A stretch of DNA of 64,000 nt from Alnus glutinosa (lineage: Eukaryota > Streptophyta > Magnoliopsida > Fagales > Betulaceae), in assembly GCF_958979055.1 (NCBI RefSeq), contig NC_084886.1, positions 38,212,154 to 38,276,153 on the forward strand. Direction: 5' to 3'. The position numbers and the translations under genes were made by a program. A model generated the notes under the pieces. That model was not told where the DNA came from, ran no database searches, and was given only the letters and a program-made list of their open reading frames with translations. Positions 22,040-35,559 of this stretch are shown in pieces (position 1 is the first letter of the stretch; each line of letters begins with the position of its first letter).

Positions 22040-24153
22040 TATGTTCTTCTTGTCGTCGGCCTTAGCTTCTTAATTGGTTTGCTCGTGTCGTGTGTTAATG
22101 TTTGCTTCTGTTTGACCTTTTTTTTTTTTTCTGCAATTTGTCGATCGGTCCAATTTGATTTAGTCGGTCTTAATTTGCATGGTCTTTCTCTAATTAATCG
22201 AATAGGTCCCGTCGTTTGTGCTTACGTAGGGAAAGCCAAATGTAGTTCAAGGGTGTGGTTGCTATGCTTATGTAAATTCTTATAGTCATCGTGCATTAAT
22301 GGAAAATTGGTTTCTTACTTAATTCTGTGATTTAATTTACACAATTTTCACAACTTTTTTTTTTTTTTTTAGTGGAAATAATGTTTGAACAGAAAAAGAT
22401 TTAACGAGGAAATAAAACTTTTGGCATTAACACCATGAAGAGGTTTCAAAGTTGCCAAGTGGAAAAGTCTATCCGATTCTTATGGAGAAGAGAGGGAGAA
22501 TCTGCATCCGATCTCTGTCTCTTTCTTTGAAATATATATATAAGAGGATGGGAAATCTCGAAAAAGTCCCTAGACATACATGTGAAGGCAACGGTCCAAG
22601 TCCAACTTCATGTTCACCGGGTCAAAATTGGAATATCGACAACAATTACACAAGTGAGTGGCGTTAATTATATTTTACCTGCCTGCGGTAACAAATTAAA
22701 ACTTTATCTGGACCTGTCAATCTGGCATACCCAAAATAGAAATTCGTTCCAGAAATGGAAAAGGACAATATTATCTCCTTAAGAGAATAACTTCAATAAT
22801 GATGTGGCATAAACTAGATCTTTTGTGCCAACCAATAGACAATGAACACGTCAGACTATTGTACCAAATGAAAGGAAGACGAAAAACATGCACAAGAATA
22901 TTATTGTACCAAATTCTCTTCATTTTCCATCTACCAAGCACCTTCCCCGGTTCAAAGATTCCTCTTGCGAATATTTTGAAAAGTATAACACCCCCTTTGT
23001 TAATTTAATGATAAATCTTAGCTTAAAGGAGATGTAAAATTGAAAAAGAAAATAAAAGATAAATTTTTTAAATTTATAATTAATTATAAATGTGATGAAA
23101 GTTAAGTAAATTTAATTGAAGTTTTTTCTTATTAGTTTAATCTTTTAAGATAATTGGTACGTACATATATAACAGTCAACAATTCTTCCCCTCTCTCTCT
23201 CTCTTTTTTAAAAAAAAAATAAAAAATAAAAAATAAATTGGGCACCAACATTTTTCTATAGGGACCACCCATCTTCAATATAGATAATTAGCTATAGGTA
23301 GCGTTGCAACCATATCTTTGATAGCTATGGCATCCACGTACGTATGGCGGTAACGTTAACAGGACATGCTAGTAAACGAGTTGTGCGCAGAAAACATATA
23401 TAGAGGTTTGGTTTGGTCGATCAGAATACTGAATATATATCCTGCTGCCTGCCGCCTGCCGCCTGCCGCTTCCATACTATATATCCACAAGAAACAGGGA
23501 CGTACGTACAGTAGTAACAGTACTATGTATGTATGTATGTATGCATGCATGCTAGCTGTCTCTAACTTCTTATCCGATCCACACAAAAGAGAGGACTTAA
23601 CTTTTGCTAATTATCAAGATCATCTTGTCCTTTTTCATATATAAAATGGACCATTTCTTTTTTTAATATAAAAAACTGTGGTCGAAACTCACTGTACGTA
23701 CGTGTTAGTTGGTGTGGTTAGTCAATTCGTCTTGATGTTTCATGAAGCATTAAATGATCGATTTAAGGCTCGGATACCCTTTGAGTGCAAACATTCACAA
23801 TTCTATCCTACCCGTGTGGAAGAGACTCTTGTCCCTAATATCTAATTGGGATACCTAAGTTATTTTTAATTTTTTTAAAAAATAAAAAATAAAAAATTGT
23901 GGTTTAGATGCTTTCATTTAATTTATAGACAACGTCGCCGTCCAAGACAATGCTATATACTAGCAGTTTAGCGCGTACAGCTCCTGTCCATCCCAGAAAA
24001 AGAACTAATTAAGCTGCTAATTATTAGTGATTGTATTAATTAGACAAGAATTAAATTTGTTTTATTTTATTTTTTTGGGAACTATATATATATATATTGA
24101 TTGTGCACGTAAATAGTTAATTTCCGATGGAGGAGATTGGATTCCAAAGACGT

Positions 24154-24196
<43 letters not shown>

Positions 24197-25493
24197 CGCG
24201 CGCGCTTCAAAGGTTAAGGTTGGGTATATAGAAGATAAAGATAACAGGCCGGCATTAGAAACTCGTGTGGATAAGAGCCTTATCAACACGTGTCCAAATT
24301 GTGCATGTGAAAATTAGCTGTTTCTCTCAAATTCATATGCATATATATATATGCATGCTACTCGATCCCAAACCCATTCCTTGTTTGAATGGGCTACAAT
24401 GCACTTATTCATTGAGTAGTCAGTTTCCTTGGCTTTGGGATCAGACTCGAAAATAAAGTTGCAGAGAGGATGAAGATCGAGCTGAGCTTCTTTCTTTCAC
24501 CCTATCCACATCCACAAAGGGATGGGGCAAGAGAGATCTCTCTTTGTCTTCGATCTCATGATCGAGTTTGCTTTTATGGCCACTACACTGAGCTTCTGTC
24601 TTGTCATGCATGCATCCAGTTTTCTTCCACTGCTCAATATTTTCCTTTTTTTTCTTTTGAAAAGTAAAAAAAGTTGGTGCATGGCTAGTATCAGTGTATC
24701 ACAGATTTTCCGTTAATATATACCTCTCTCTTGCCAAAAAGATTCCAAGTCTTTCGCATAATTAAGTTAGATAATTAAGTACAATATCTGGTATATAAGT
24801 TTTTGAATATTCTATTTTTGGAAGTCGGTTTTTAATGGTGATTTTTAGGGGTGTACATGCGGATGTGAATATGATTATTTGTATTATTCGCAACTGTATC
24901 AGTAAAATTGAGATATCACTTTTAGATATTCGCATCTACGTTATGTTTTATTAACCATATCCACACGGCTATTAACTGCGGTTATTATTCGCTATCCATA
25001 TATTAGGTGATGGGTCTTATTTGGGTCTCTATTATGGCCTATTTTAAACGACTTTAAAAATAATTTAGGCCTATTTTTAGTGTTTTGGTTTGTTTTAATT
25101 TTTTTTTTTAAGCTTTAATCTTTTGAAAATATATTGATTTCACATTATTTTTTACGTTTTTGTCCAAGTGTTACACGAGAATGTAATACAACCAACTAAA
25201 CCAATATAAACATAACTTATACCGTACCTAATCCAAAACAACATAGAATTTATTTTATATATATATATATATATATGGTACCGTATATATATATTCTATA
25301 TAGAATTTATATATATAGAATTTATTTTATATATATATATACATTTATTTTATAAGTCGATTTTCAAATGTAAATTATACCCGAAGCTTGTATAACGATA
25401 AAGTAAGATGGCAAAGGATTTGGGCAATTTTAAAAAACTTTCTTAATTATGATAGTTGTCATTCTTAATTAAGAATATTTTTGAAAAGAACAT

Positions 25494-25553
<60 letters not shown>

Positions 25554-26767
25554 TACCGTACTTACACGTGCCCTATGTTAGAGTAGGTGACAAATGGTGA
25601 TATAAAAACTAATCCCAAAAGTTGATTTGAAATGAAAGAGGCATAAAAGCTGTAATTAATGAGTTAAACTGGGAAGTAAAGTCAAAAAATAATTATATGT
25701 GACATTCTTCTTCTCATACTTTCGGTAATTAAAATTAGGCAAATTAAACCATGCCAATTGACAATTGACAAAGCAGATAAATTCTCACGTTTCCTCCACA
25801 AACAACCGACAGAGTTAGACCACTTTTGTAGAGCCAATCATGATGAATTGATGGCTATTGGCTAGCCATTATCAAGACTGCTCTGAGCTAGCTAGCACGC
25901 CTTTGTATATATTATATTATATATATATATATATAAGCATTTTTGAACCATATTCCTCAATAGTTTTGAATTTTAGTAACTTTAGTCAGTTTAGTGGGTT
26001 AGATTTTTTTCCTGTTTTTTCAAACTGCGTGGAATTTGAGCCATTCTTCTTGGCATATATGCCTTTTCCTGCGCCCACCTTAATTTCATGGAGATCTCCT
26101 CAAACTGAATGTACTTGCCATGTGGTATGGTTGGCAAGCAATGACTTGTGATGCTTCTAAAGTTCTAACTAATAATCTAATGCCATCCCACCCCCCCTTT
26201 TCCCTTAAGTCTCCCCATATTTAATAAAAATAAAAAAAAATAAAAAAAATAAAAAATAAAAGGGGCCCTATTCAGTAATCATAACGTTGAATAAAATTTA
26301 CACCGAGTTGGAGTGTCGAAGAAAGTGGAGAATGTCTTTGAAGAGGAAAAAAACAAACAAGAAAGCACAAGAGTTCGACTGAGAACGTGGGAAGAACAAA
26401 TTAAATATCTGCCAGCCGTCTAAACAGTAAAACAGAGAAATTTATTTTTATGAATATTTTATTTTATATGACTGGTATTGAAAATTATTCATTGTACATA
26501 TATATACACATGCCTATGTAGTATGTATTTACCAGAATTTGCACATGTCTTACAATTAAGAGCATGCGTGCACTCCTCAATAACAAAAGTACGCATATAC
26601 AAACGGGATGATTATAATTACTCTGCATGCAACCGCTTATAATTGTTAATCGATAACCACATAACTATTTTAAGAAATTGTTGTTTCGTCTAGGTAAAGG
26701 CGCGCGGTTAGAGATTTTAAGAGTAGGTGGAGGTGGTTAATAACCCTTTTATATATATATAAAATTG

Positions 26768-26817
<50 letters not shown>

Positions 26818-28490
26818 TTTGTTTGTATTTGGTTATTTGGATTCAGTTTTGGATTTGTAATTTTTGGTTTTAGTAATGTTTTGATTTTAGATTTGTTTGT
26901 TTTTGGTTATTTAGATTTGATTTTTTTAATAGAAATTTTGGATTTATATTTAGATTTGTTAATTTTGTACCAAAAGGTAAAAAATTATTTTTTTTTTTAA
27001 AAAAAAAAAAATTAAAATTAAAGCCTACACAAAAACCGGCCCAAAGCTCAAATTAAAAAACGGTTTTCAAACCGTTGGTCATAGATATAATAACCACTAA
27101 CCAGTGATTATAAAAATAGCCGCTAATCGCCTAGGTGGAGGAGGTTGCGGTTGTTAAAATTCAATAACCTCTTTAGGCGGTTGCGGTTAGCAGTTTTAGC
27201 CAATAACCGCTAACCATAACCACTTGTACACCCCTAGATAAAAGCATTGAACGATTAATGCTGCTCTTCTCGATCTCCTAAAAGAAAATGCGTCAAGGAT
27301 GATAATAACAAGGAATTGTAATAAAGTTTTTATCCGCACAGATAGGTCTGAGTAGGATTTGAATATACGATAATTACTTGGTTAAATTACTAATAATTTG
27401 AATTCACCTGTTCAAATATGTGGTTGAACAGCTCAAAATTTATTTAAACAAATAAATCTTATATAAAATCACTCACATTATCTATTCAAATTATAATTCG
27501 ATCCGATAATTACAATAAATCTATGTAGGAGTCAGTGGGCCTCGCTAAGACATGGATACTGTCCCTTGATATAGGGTGAGGTTAAAAGGTAGCCTTTAGT
27601 TGTCAGAGTGTGACCAAAGTCCAAAGCATGGGATTTGAACGGCTGTTGTCAAATTGTCGGAGCAACCAAGAAGTAACGGTTTCAAAGTCAGAGTAAGATT
27701 ATGAGCAGCCCGGCCCACATTTCAGCAGTTTAAAGGCTTAGACTTGGGCCTAATTGTGGTCCAATAAGAAAAGGCAAAAAAAAAAAGCTGATAAATGGGC
27801 TGCTTCCAATATAATTTTTGAAAACATTCTTACTTCCTGTCCCTTTTTATCTTTGATTAGAATCAATAGCAGGAAACACCCGCTTTGTAATTTTCTTTTT
27901 CCCTTTTTTAATTTCCCTTTTTTTCTCGTTTCAATAGAAAAATAAAATTCAATAGCATTCCTAATTCTTTCTTTAACATTCTACTACATGTACATGTAGT
28001 AGCTTGAGATAAGAACCAAAAGACTTAGACTTAAATAGAAAAGAAAAAATAAATAAATAAATCTATAATTAGACTTAGAAACCCACAAGCCACCCCACTC
28101 TTCAGTAAAAGGTGCACATGGACTTAATGCACGATATTTTCTAACACTTATTCATAAGGTTGTAAATGAATTGAGTTATTCGTAAACAGCTGGAGCTCGA
28201 CTTGTATAAATTTGCTTGAGTTTGGTTTGTTTATAAAGTTAATTAACCTTGAACAGGAATTCAAGTTTGTTTATTAAACAAGTCGAACTCGTATAAACTT
28301 AACTCCGTTTGTATAACTTTATTATTAATTTTTTTTTTTTTTTGTAGCATTGTTCTTATCTCCATAATGAGAATATCTTAAGTATGTAAAAAGATAAAAT
28401 ACAATTTTCATCCTAATGTGACATATATAGTTTGAATCATTGTAATTGTAAGTCTTGGTATAGATGTGTCTGTATTCATGTATGTACGTG

Positions 28491-28566
<76 letters not shown>

Positions 28567-28600
28567 TCGAGATTGAATTGTATAAAATTCTAGATAATGT
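22040..28600. other. Gene-free AT-rich region with repeat debris
   Basis: No supported gene. Visible items are TA microsatellites (24154-24193, 25499-25551, 28494-28564), a GCCTGCC minisatellite (23440-23470), and hAT-like ends. TAGGGGTGTACA at 24846 opens a fragment with GCGGTTATTATTCGC motifs. A second fragment at about 26690-27236 ends in CCACTTGTACACCCCTA and contains several GCGGTTA repeats. These ends resemble plant hAT-type non-autonomous elements, but both pieces look truncated. Confidence 0.5.
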
Positions 28601-29306
28601 TATAAAATATGATAGTCCATTTCGTGATAAAAAGGAATACAAATTTGATCCCTATAGCTTATTACTTTATCAAAAAGCTACATAAACTTTCAAAAGTGAT
28701 AGATTTGGTTCATGTGATTTTAACCTTTATCAAAATGATCATTATGTCTATCTATACGTAAAAAAGAAACTAACATAAAATTTTTGCCACATGTAAAAAA
28801 AGTCACGTAAAACCTATAAAACGTTGTCATGTGAACATCCTTCCTATATTAGTATACTCCTTACAACAAAAAAGAAAATAATAATAATAATGAAAAGAAA
28901 AAAGGTAGGAGTTTCTCCTCCACCGGTTGTAGTGGGGTAATCATGCAGCCCTCCCTCACCCTCGCTGAGGGATATTAAATATATAAAAGCAGTGGCTTGT
29001 GAGGACCCACATCTTGCTGAAGTAGTTGCGAGGATGGGAGAGTTCCCCACGACCCATCCTCTCTTGTGCTGGAGAGGGTCGCGGGGACCTACCCTTGCAA
29101 CCACCTCCGCAGGGCAAGAGGAGGTGGGAGCTCTCCTTGACCACCCATGTGGAGGTGGAGCAGTCCCTATGTGACCCATCCATGGGGTGGGGGGTCCCTT
29201 GTGACTCACCAGGGACGAAGGGAGAGAGGGGCTGGTAGGAGCCATGCAACCCCCTAATTTCTTAAAAAAAGAAAAAAATTATAAGGTTGAATTTTATTTT
29301 TTTTAA

Positions 29307-29337
<31 letters not shown>

Positions 29338-29646
29338 GTAAAAAATAAAAATTTAGCTTACTGGCCCCTGCAAAAAAAAATAAAAATAAAAATTGGCCAC
29401 TAGCCCCTGCCCATAAGAGCTTCTGACTCCGTTCCTAGACCCACCGCAACATAAAAAAATGTGGGTTGTAGGAGACCCATGCTTGCAAAGGTGGTCATAG
29501 GGAAACCGCCCTACCGCCATGATGGTTGTGATAATGAGGGAGTCACTTGTCATCCACCACAACACGGGAGAGGATGGATCGCATGAGACTCTCCCATCCT
29601 CACAACAATATATGGGGTTCCTCACAACCTACCATCTCTCGCGTTA
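28600..29646. other. Truncated foldback-like DNA with GC-rich core
   Basis: The left part (about 28640-28850) resembles a Mutator-foldback arm (TTTGATCCCTATAG, CACATGTAAA), followed by a GC-rich block at 28910-29240 with GGTCGCGGGGACC and GGGGTGGGG motifs. No matching right arm is visible, so it is probably truncated. A second block at 29360-29640 carries further GC-rich debris. The ORFs here are by-products of composition. Confidence 0.4.
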
Positions 29647-29839
29647 AAGCATTCACAGCAGCTTCTTTAAAGGGGAGTTATTCCCTAAAATTTAGGAAAA
29701 ATTTCAAAAAAGTCATAAAATCATCTCACAGCAACTTCCCTATAATTTTCTTTCCCCTGGGAAGTAAACAGAAGCACTGTTAACTTCCCATTCATTTGTT
29801 TAATAAAAAAAACTCTCATCTCTCTCTCTCTGCACACGT

Positions 29840-29841
29840 CT

Positions 29842-29896
<55 letters not shown>

Positions 29897-29902
29897 AACA
29901 CG

Positions 29903-29935
<33 letters not shown>
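29840..29935. repeat. (CT)n microsatellite inside element A
   Basis: Two CT runs (about 29843-29892 and 29908-29934) separated by GTGCAACACGCTCC. CT-rich tracts are common in plant 5' leaders, so this may have been captured together with the U2AF35 fragment. Confidence 0.85.
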
Positions 29936-29936
<1 letters not shown>

Positions 29937-30074
29937 ATTTCGTCATTCACAGCAGCAACCGCCGAGCTACAGCCTACCGACGAGCCCAAGCCATCGGATC
30001 ATCAACGCCACCACCCACAACAATTGTCTCCGCGCGTCGCAGGCAGACCCTGCGCCGGCGATGATAGGTGATCG

Positions 30075-30222
30075 ATCTTCGGCACCGAGAAGGACCAGCT
30101 GGACCACGTCAACTGTCCGTTCTACTTCAAGATCGGCGCAACGGAGATCGGTGCTCTCACCTCCACAACCAGCCCACGATCTCGCCGATGATCCTCCTCT
30201 CCAACATGTACCAGCAGCCGGG
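30075..30222 (+). pseudogene. U2AF35: Captured fragment of U2AF small subunit (U2AF35)
   Basis: Two adjacent + frames match the N-terminus of plant U2AF35, the splicing factor subunit that recognises the AG at 3' splice sites. The first, from 30075, reads IFGTEKD, then four extra residues QLDH, then [11 protein letters not shown]. The second, from about 30143, reads [17 protein letters not shown] and [11 protein letters not shown]. Together they cover the first CCCH zinc finger. The switch of frame falls where the normal protein has CRHGD, so a small deletion has broken it and a zinc-binding cysteine is lost. After the GlnProGly end a C-tract interrupts the similarity. It has no start codon in context and is not a functional gene. 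Confidence 0.85.
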
Positions 30223-30818
30223 CACCCCCCCCCCCCCCCTCCCCCCACAGGTCTCAACCCTTCAAAACCAAACAACCCATCGACTCCAACCTCCTCCATG
30301 TCGGAACCCACCACATCACCACCAATCAACCATCAACGACAAACAAAAACCCAATCCAAACACAACACCCTATCCCATCGGAAACCGCCACCAAAATACA
30401 CATAAAAAAAATAATAATAAAATAAAATAAAAAAATCCCCAATCAGTCCAAACGCGCCTTGACCTGGCATCCCAAATGCGCCACCGCGCCTTCACCTTCC
30501 AGAGTCCACCAGTAGCCCACGACGAGAGAGGCGAGAGTGACGGAGATGAGAGAAAGAGACGAGAGAAGCGAGAGTGACAGGCGAGAGAGGAAGAAGATGA
30601 AGACTGTAAAATAAAGTAAAATAAAAGAGAGAAAAAAAAAAAAGGTTTATGTAATAAAGTAAAATAAAATAAAAAATATATATTATTTTAATGATATAGG
30701 GAAAAGTAAAGAGAAGCTGCTGTGAGAATTTTTTTATTGGGAAGTAAAAAGTGTTTTTGTTCCCTACATATAGGGAAAATGACTGAGTAAGGAAGGGAAG
30801 CTGCTAGGAATGCTCTTA

Positions 30819-31203
30819 GAGCACTAGTAGCAGCTATCCTATATTGGTTCCATTCCCTATATTTAGGGAAAATTTCATGAAAAATATCAAAAAATCTCCC
30901 ACAGCAGATGCCCTATATTTAGATGAGAGGGTTGGGAATGAATAGTGATTCCCTATGTATACATGTCTACTATTCATTCCCTATGTATTATTTTAATATA
31001 AAATAAGTATAATTAATTGATATAGGGAAGAGAGAAAAAGTAGGAAAGAGAGAAAAATAATAAAATAATATTAAAAAAATAATATTTAATTGATATAGGG
31101 AAAAGTAAATGAATCTATTGTGGGGTATTTTTTTATAGGGAAGCAAAAAGTAGTTTTGTTCCCTAAATATAAGAAAATAGTTGAGAATCTACTTCTAGTG
31201 CTC
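30819..31203. mobile_element. Tourist/Harbinger-like MITE B
   Basis: 385 bp with inverted ends GAGCACTAGTAGCAG and the inverse of GAGCACTAGAAGTAG, flanked by TTA (30816-30818 and 31204-31206). It shares the TTA with element A, so the two abut exactly. The arms hold TTCCCTATATTTAGGGAA and TTGATATAGGGAA motifs also found in A and C. No ORF. Confidence 0.85.
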
Positions 31204-31206
31204 TTA

Positions 31207-31790
31207 GGGTGGGTCATGGCATGAGGGGAGGTGAAAACCATGTAGACCAATTTTATAACTTGAAAATCCAGCAAGCTTTCTGATAAAGTGACAAACCACA
31301 AGTAACAAATTTATATATAACCCTAATATATATATATATATATATATATAAAAGGTTGGTGATGTTAATTTTTATAATTTTAGTAAGTTTATAAAAAAAA
31401 AAATTTATAAGTAATTAGTAGTAAGGATTTACAAAAAAATATAAATAATGACCATATTTATTTTATATAATAAATGAATAATTAAGTTAATTGATCATAA
31501 CAAGTTTAAGCTCGTTAGAAAAATAAATGAACTGAATTTAAACAAATTATCTAGTTCAGTAAAAAGCCCATGTTTGACTCGTGTTAGAAATAAAATTAAA
31601 TGATCCAAACTTAAACATTTAATATTGGACTTGACTCGGCTTACCCGACCAAATTTTTGCCATTTAACAGCTAATTTCTTGGCAAAAGGTGACTGGAACC
31701 ATGAAAACTAACGCAATAATGCACGACTGTGAATACACATAGAAGAATAACAACATATCATTGAACTATTTTACAAGACCGACAATGACA

Positions 31791-31827
<37 letters not shown>

Positions 31828-31987
31828 ACACACACACAAAAAAAAAAAAAAGATCTACTCCAACTAGCAAAGAATTTCTGGAGCACAATTTCACTTTTGA
31901 TTTTGCAGATATATCCAATTACAGAAGATTGTTTCATTCGCACCAATTGTTGAGTCGAAGTCATTGCTGTGCACTGAAGAATTTCTA
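31207..31987. other. Flank downstream of the VAMP724-like gene
   Basis: AT-rich sequence, a TA run near 31330, and a CT run at 31794-31824. The part next to 31988 is probably the 3' UTR of the minus-strand SNARE gene. Confidence 0.5.
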
Positions 31988-34900
31988 CTAGTTGGTGCAG
32001 TCAAATCCTTGGCAAATAGAAAGCCAGATTATCAGAACCAGAAGTAATAGGATTCCAAGAACCACCAACTTTATTTTCATGTTTTGATACCACATCTTCC
32101 GTTTAATTTGTGTTCCCATTACTTTGTATCTTTGGGCCTGAAAATTGCAACAAAGAAAGTAGTTCAGCAATGAGCAGAGCTAATTTAAAAGGCCAAAAGT
32201 TGATCCACCTCTGGTCAATTACCTGATCACGTAGATCTTCAGCCTTGTCAGCAACACTAGTTATGTGCTCCCCTCTTTTAAGAGCCTGAAAGGCATAATA
32301 TATAAAGTCCAATAACATAAAATACAGCTTCTGTTACTTGGTTTTGCTATAATATAAGAGACCTTCAACCGGTGTAATTTAAGCAAGCAAGGTTGAATCG
32401 GTTGATGCATGTGAGAGGATATAGAATGAAAAGAAAAATACATTTGAATTTGTATAAAGCCTTGTGATACCATTTTAGTCATCAATTTCGAATACAAGTT
32501 TCACTAACCAAACCATTCAAAGTTTCACAGACAATCATTTAATCAAGAACATAACACGAACACTTTAATTTAGTCAGTATAGAGCAATTACGGGTTGGAA
32601 TAAATTTGCCGAAAGGTTTGACGTGGTTTAGTTACTCCACAAAACTGAAACTTGATGACATCGGACAGCATGGTATACCACCTAAACAGTTATTTAACTG
32701 CAATCAAAAGATCAAACCAAAAAGCAGGGAGCGCAGAAAATTTGTTCCATAATTTTCATCATCTTTTTCGCTATCAAAGGAAAATAGAGATACTTCATTC
32801 TGAAATTGCACTGTTTAGATGAATATCTTCACTTCGTCAAGTTTCCTCCCAAGTACAGTGAAAGAGAGCACCCATATGAGCATATAATCCTCCTATTCCT
32901 CAAATTACATGGAAATAACAACATATCATTGTAAATATAACCATTCCATCCCCGCCCCCCCAGAAAAAATAAAAGAACCCCCAAACACCAAAAGAGGAGG
33001 GAGAAGAGCTCTAATTGCATCTAGCGCTTATTTTTTGGTAGCAATATATATTTGAGCATTGACAGCTACCCACTCACCCCCCACCCCTTTCCTATTTAAA
33101 AGATATATATAAATAAAAGATAAATACGAAATCCTTTACTGACATCACTCATCAGAGCTATGCGTGTGAAGAGAATAAATAGATGCATACGGTCAAAGCC
33201 GAAAATAAAGAACCCCCAAATTTGAGCAAATGAACAGTATTGGGGAAAAGCGAACGTATCTATATTCAACATGAATTATTTACCTGATCAACATTGTCTA
33301 ACATGATACTTTTAACTTCTGAAACTTGAGCCTTCAGTTTTAACAACTTGTCAATCTCTTCAGCAGCATGGTCAACAATATACTTCATGTGCTCTTTCAT
33401 GATTGGTCTGCAAATTTAAAGTTGCTTTATTTTTACCTTTTTAGTAAGAATTATCCACTCAAATGCATAGAGATTCAACATTTCATAGATGAAAATACCC
33501 AAACTCCTTGTTAAGGCTTTTGGCCATAGCTGTATCTGCTTTACCACCCCCATATCTTTTCTTAAAGTCTGCCTTCACCCGTTCCAAGAATGCAACAGAT
33601 ATCTGCTTGCCAAGAGATTCTTTGGCAACAACACAATAAGCTGTACAAAATCACAAAGCACTGCAGTAAGCTGGTCTGGGCCACAAATTTTCTGCTTTAG
33701 AATCAAAAGAAGAAAGACAACACAGGGAGGGAGGGGGGGGTTAAGAAATGGAGCAATGGTTAGGTTCTCGACTATTATAACTAACTGACTTTAAAAACTC
33801 CGTTTAATTTCAATACAATTTGGGCAATTATGCGGCTCAAAAGAAAAGAAAATATCCATTATTTGATCATATGACCTTCTATCATATAAAACTACTTTAA
33901 GAAGTAAAGAAAACATGTAATATATCTCCACAACTATTTTGGCCACTTCACAGACATTCAAAAGCCTCTAGAACAAAAGACCCATAGCAACAAATTATTA
34001 AAAAAAAAATTATAGAAAAGGCATATAGATCCAGTAATGGCTCATCAAATAGGAGTTACATTGTATGATATGTATCTGGTGTCCAAAACAGGAACTGCTC
34101 TGATGCAGAAGTATATCATGCCACATGGCCAAGGATATATACAACAAAAAAAGGTCAACAATCTGGTTGACACCCAAACCATTGCATTTTCATATTGTAG
34201 AAATTCTACTTTAATATCAATCCAAGCACTGCCACCCCGCCCTCCCTCATGTCATACATGTGCTTCTCTATTCCTAAGCTGATATAAATATAAATAAAAC
34301 CACCATACTTCAGCTTCAAAACCAGAACAGGAAACAGCCCATTCACAAGTTCAAAATGAACCCACCGAAATGCTCTTATTAGGTCACGTGTCCTTGATGG
34401 TAAATCTTTTCTAAAACCTAAAAATAAATAATTTTTTTTTTTTTTGAAAAAATAAAAATAAAAAAATCATCTTGTACGGATATTTCTCACCAGCCAAGCT
34501 AAGCATATATAAGAAGTAATCTTTTGGTCAAGGAATCAAGCTCAACTTTTGGCCAAAAAATAAGGTAGAATAATTTGTTGTGTGTGTGCCGGGCTTAACC
34601 CACATCATGACTATCCTCCTGCTAACTATAACTATTTATTCTGATTAATTGCCTCCATATCATATAGCCACAATAGCAGCCTCCATGCCCAACAACAGAT
34701 ATCCATCCATTAATCAAACAAACCAAGGTCAGCCCTAGAGATCAATACTAACCAATCTCAGACCTTCTAAAAATGTTCATTGGCAATTTTATATCACAAT
34801 TATTTTGGAAAATTGAACTCGTGCTACATGACCACAAGCACCTGAATTCAGCTAAATAATAATAATAGAGAATTAAACTGGGGTACGAAAAGAAATAACT

Positions 34901-35424
34901 TAATTAAACCAATTCATTGATGGGATAGGGAAGAACTATAACTCACTAAATTCTTAGCTTACATCAAGAAACCCTTTCATTTCTTGGAAACCAAAAGGAC
35001 ATGGAACATCAAATGCAACAATTCGATTTTCAAAAATTCCACAGCTTTCCCAGCACCCAAACGGCTGCTCAACAAAACCTCTAAGAAAACAAGAAAATAA
35101 ACAAAACCCAGAAAACAAAACTCTATGTGTGAGTGTTTCAGACCAGATCCAACCACTTCCTCTAGCAATTCAACCTCTAACTCAAAGAAAATCAGTGAAC
35201 AAACAAAAAAAAAAAAGAAGAAGGGAAACTTTACCGTAACCATCCTCGACGAGAAAATTGAAGGTATGGCCGTCGCAGGTGTAGATGAACTTCTTGTTGG
35301 AGGAAGGTAGTCTCTGAAGGCACTGAGCCGCAATCGCTGGGAAGTTGCCAGTGAACTCCGTGTACTCCGCCAAGACCACGGTGCCTCGGGCCACGAAGCT
35401 GTATATGAACGACTCCTGACTCAT
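31988..35424 (-). CDS. VAMP724: Vesicle SNARE of the VAMP72 group (VAMP724-like)
   Basis: Five coding exons on minus: 35235-35424, 33499-33640, 33284-33407, 32223-32285 and 31988-32137. All have GT-AG borders and the phases agree, giving 222 residues, the usual length. The N-terminal longin domain begins [20 protein letters not shown] and includes FNFLVEDGY and [19 protein letters not shown]. The SNARE coil ([19 protein letters not shown], then [20 protein letters not shown]) carries the central arginine of an R-SNARE. A single transmembrane helix closes it ([15 protein letters not shown]) with a short lumenal tail. R-SNAREs of this group drive fusion of trans-Golgi and endosomal vesicles with the plasma membrane or cell plate. 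[20 protein letters not shown] and [15 protein letters not shown] favour VAMP724 over VAMP721/722, and the acidic insert of VAMP727 is absent. It looks intact. Confidence 0.95.
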
Positions 35425-35479
35425 TGTCTTTGAACTCAGTAACGGAGATTTTGCTAGAGCTTAACGCGATCAAACGAGA

Positions 35480-35520
35480 GAGAGAGAGAGAACAAAAAGA
35501 GAGAGAGAGAGAGACAGAGA
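35480..35520. repeat. (GA)n tract in the VAMP724-like 5' leader
   Basis: Short GAGAGA runs 55-95 bp before the start codon; on the gene strand they read CTCTCT. Such pyrimidine tracts are typical of plant 5' UTRs. Confidence 0.7.
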
Positions 35521-35559
35521 GCTTGTTCTGGTTCTACGTTAGCGATTTCTAGGATCCTT

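Larger units (their letters stand above)
29647..30815. mobile_element. Tourist/Harbinger-like element A carrying a gene fragment
   Basis: The ends are AAGCATTCACAGCAGCTTC and the inverse of GAGCATTCCTAGCAGCTTC, flanked by the 3-bp duplication TTA (29644-29646 and 30816-30818). Both arms repeat CTCACAGCAGCTTC-like and CCCTATA motifs. The interior of about 900 bp holds a long CT microsatellite, a fragment of U2AF35 (30075-30222), a C-tract, and GC-rich sequence unlike the arms. No transposase is present, so it depends on a PIF/Harbinger source elsewhere. Confidence 0.8.

Noticed and set aside
24362-24450. Possible microRNA hairpin (GATCCCAAACCCA / TGGCTTTGGGATC)
   Set aside because: Pairing is limited to about 14 bp and matches no microRNA family known to me.
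28325-28642. Tyr-Ile repeat ORF
   Set aside because: Translation of a TA microsatellite.
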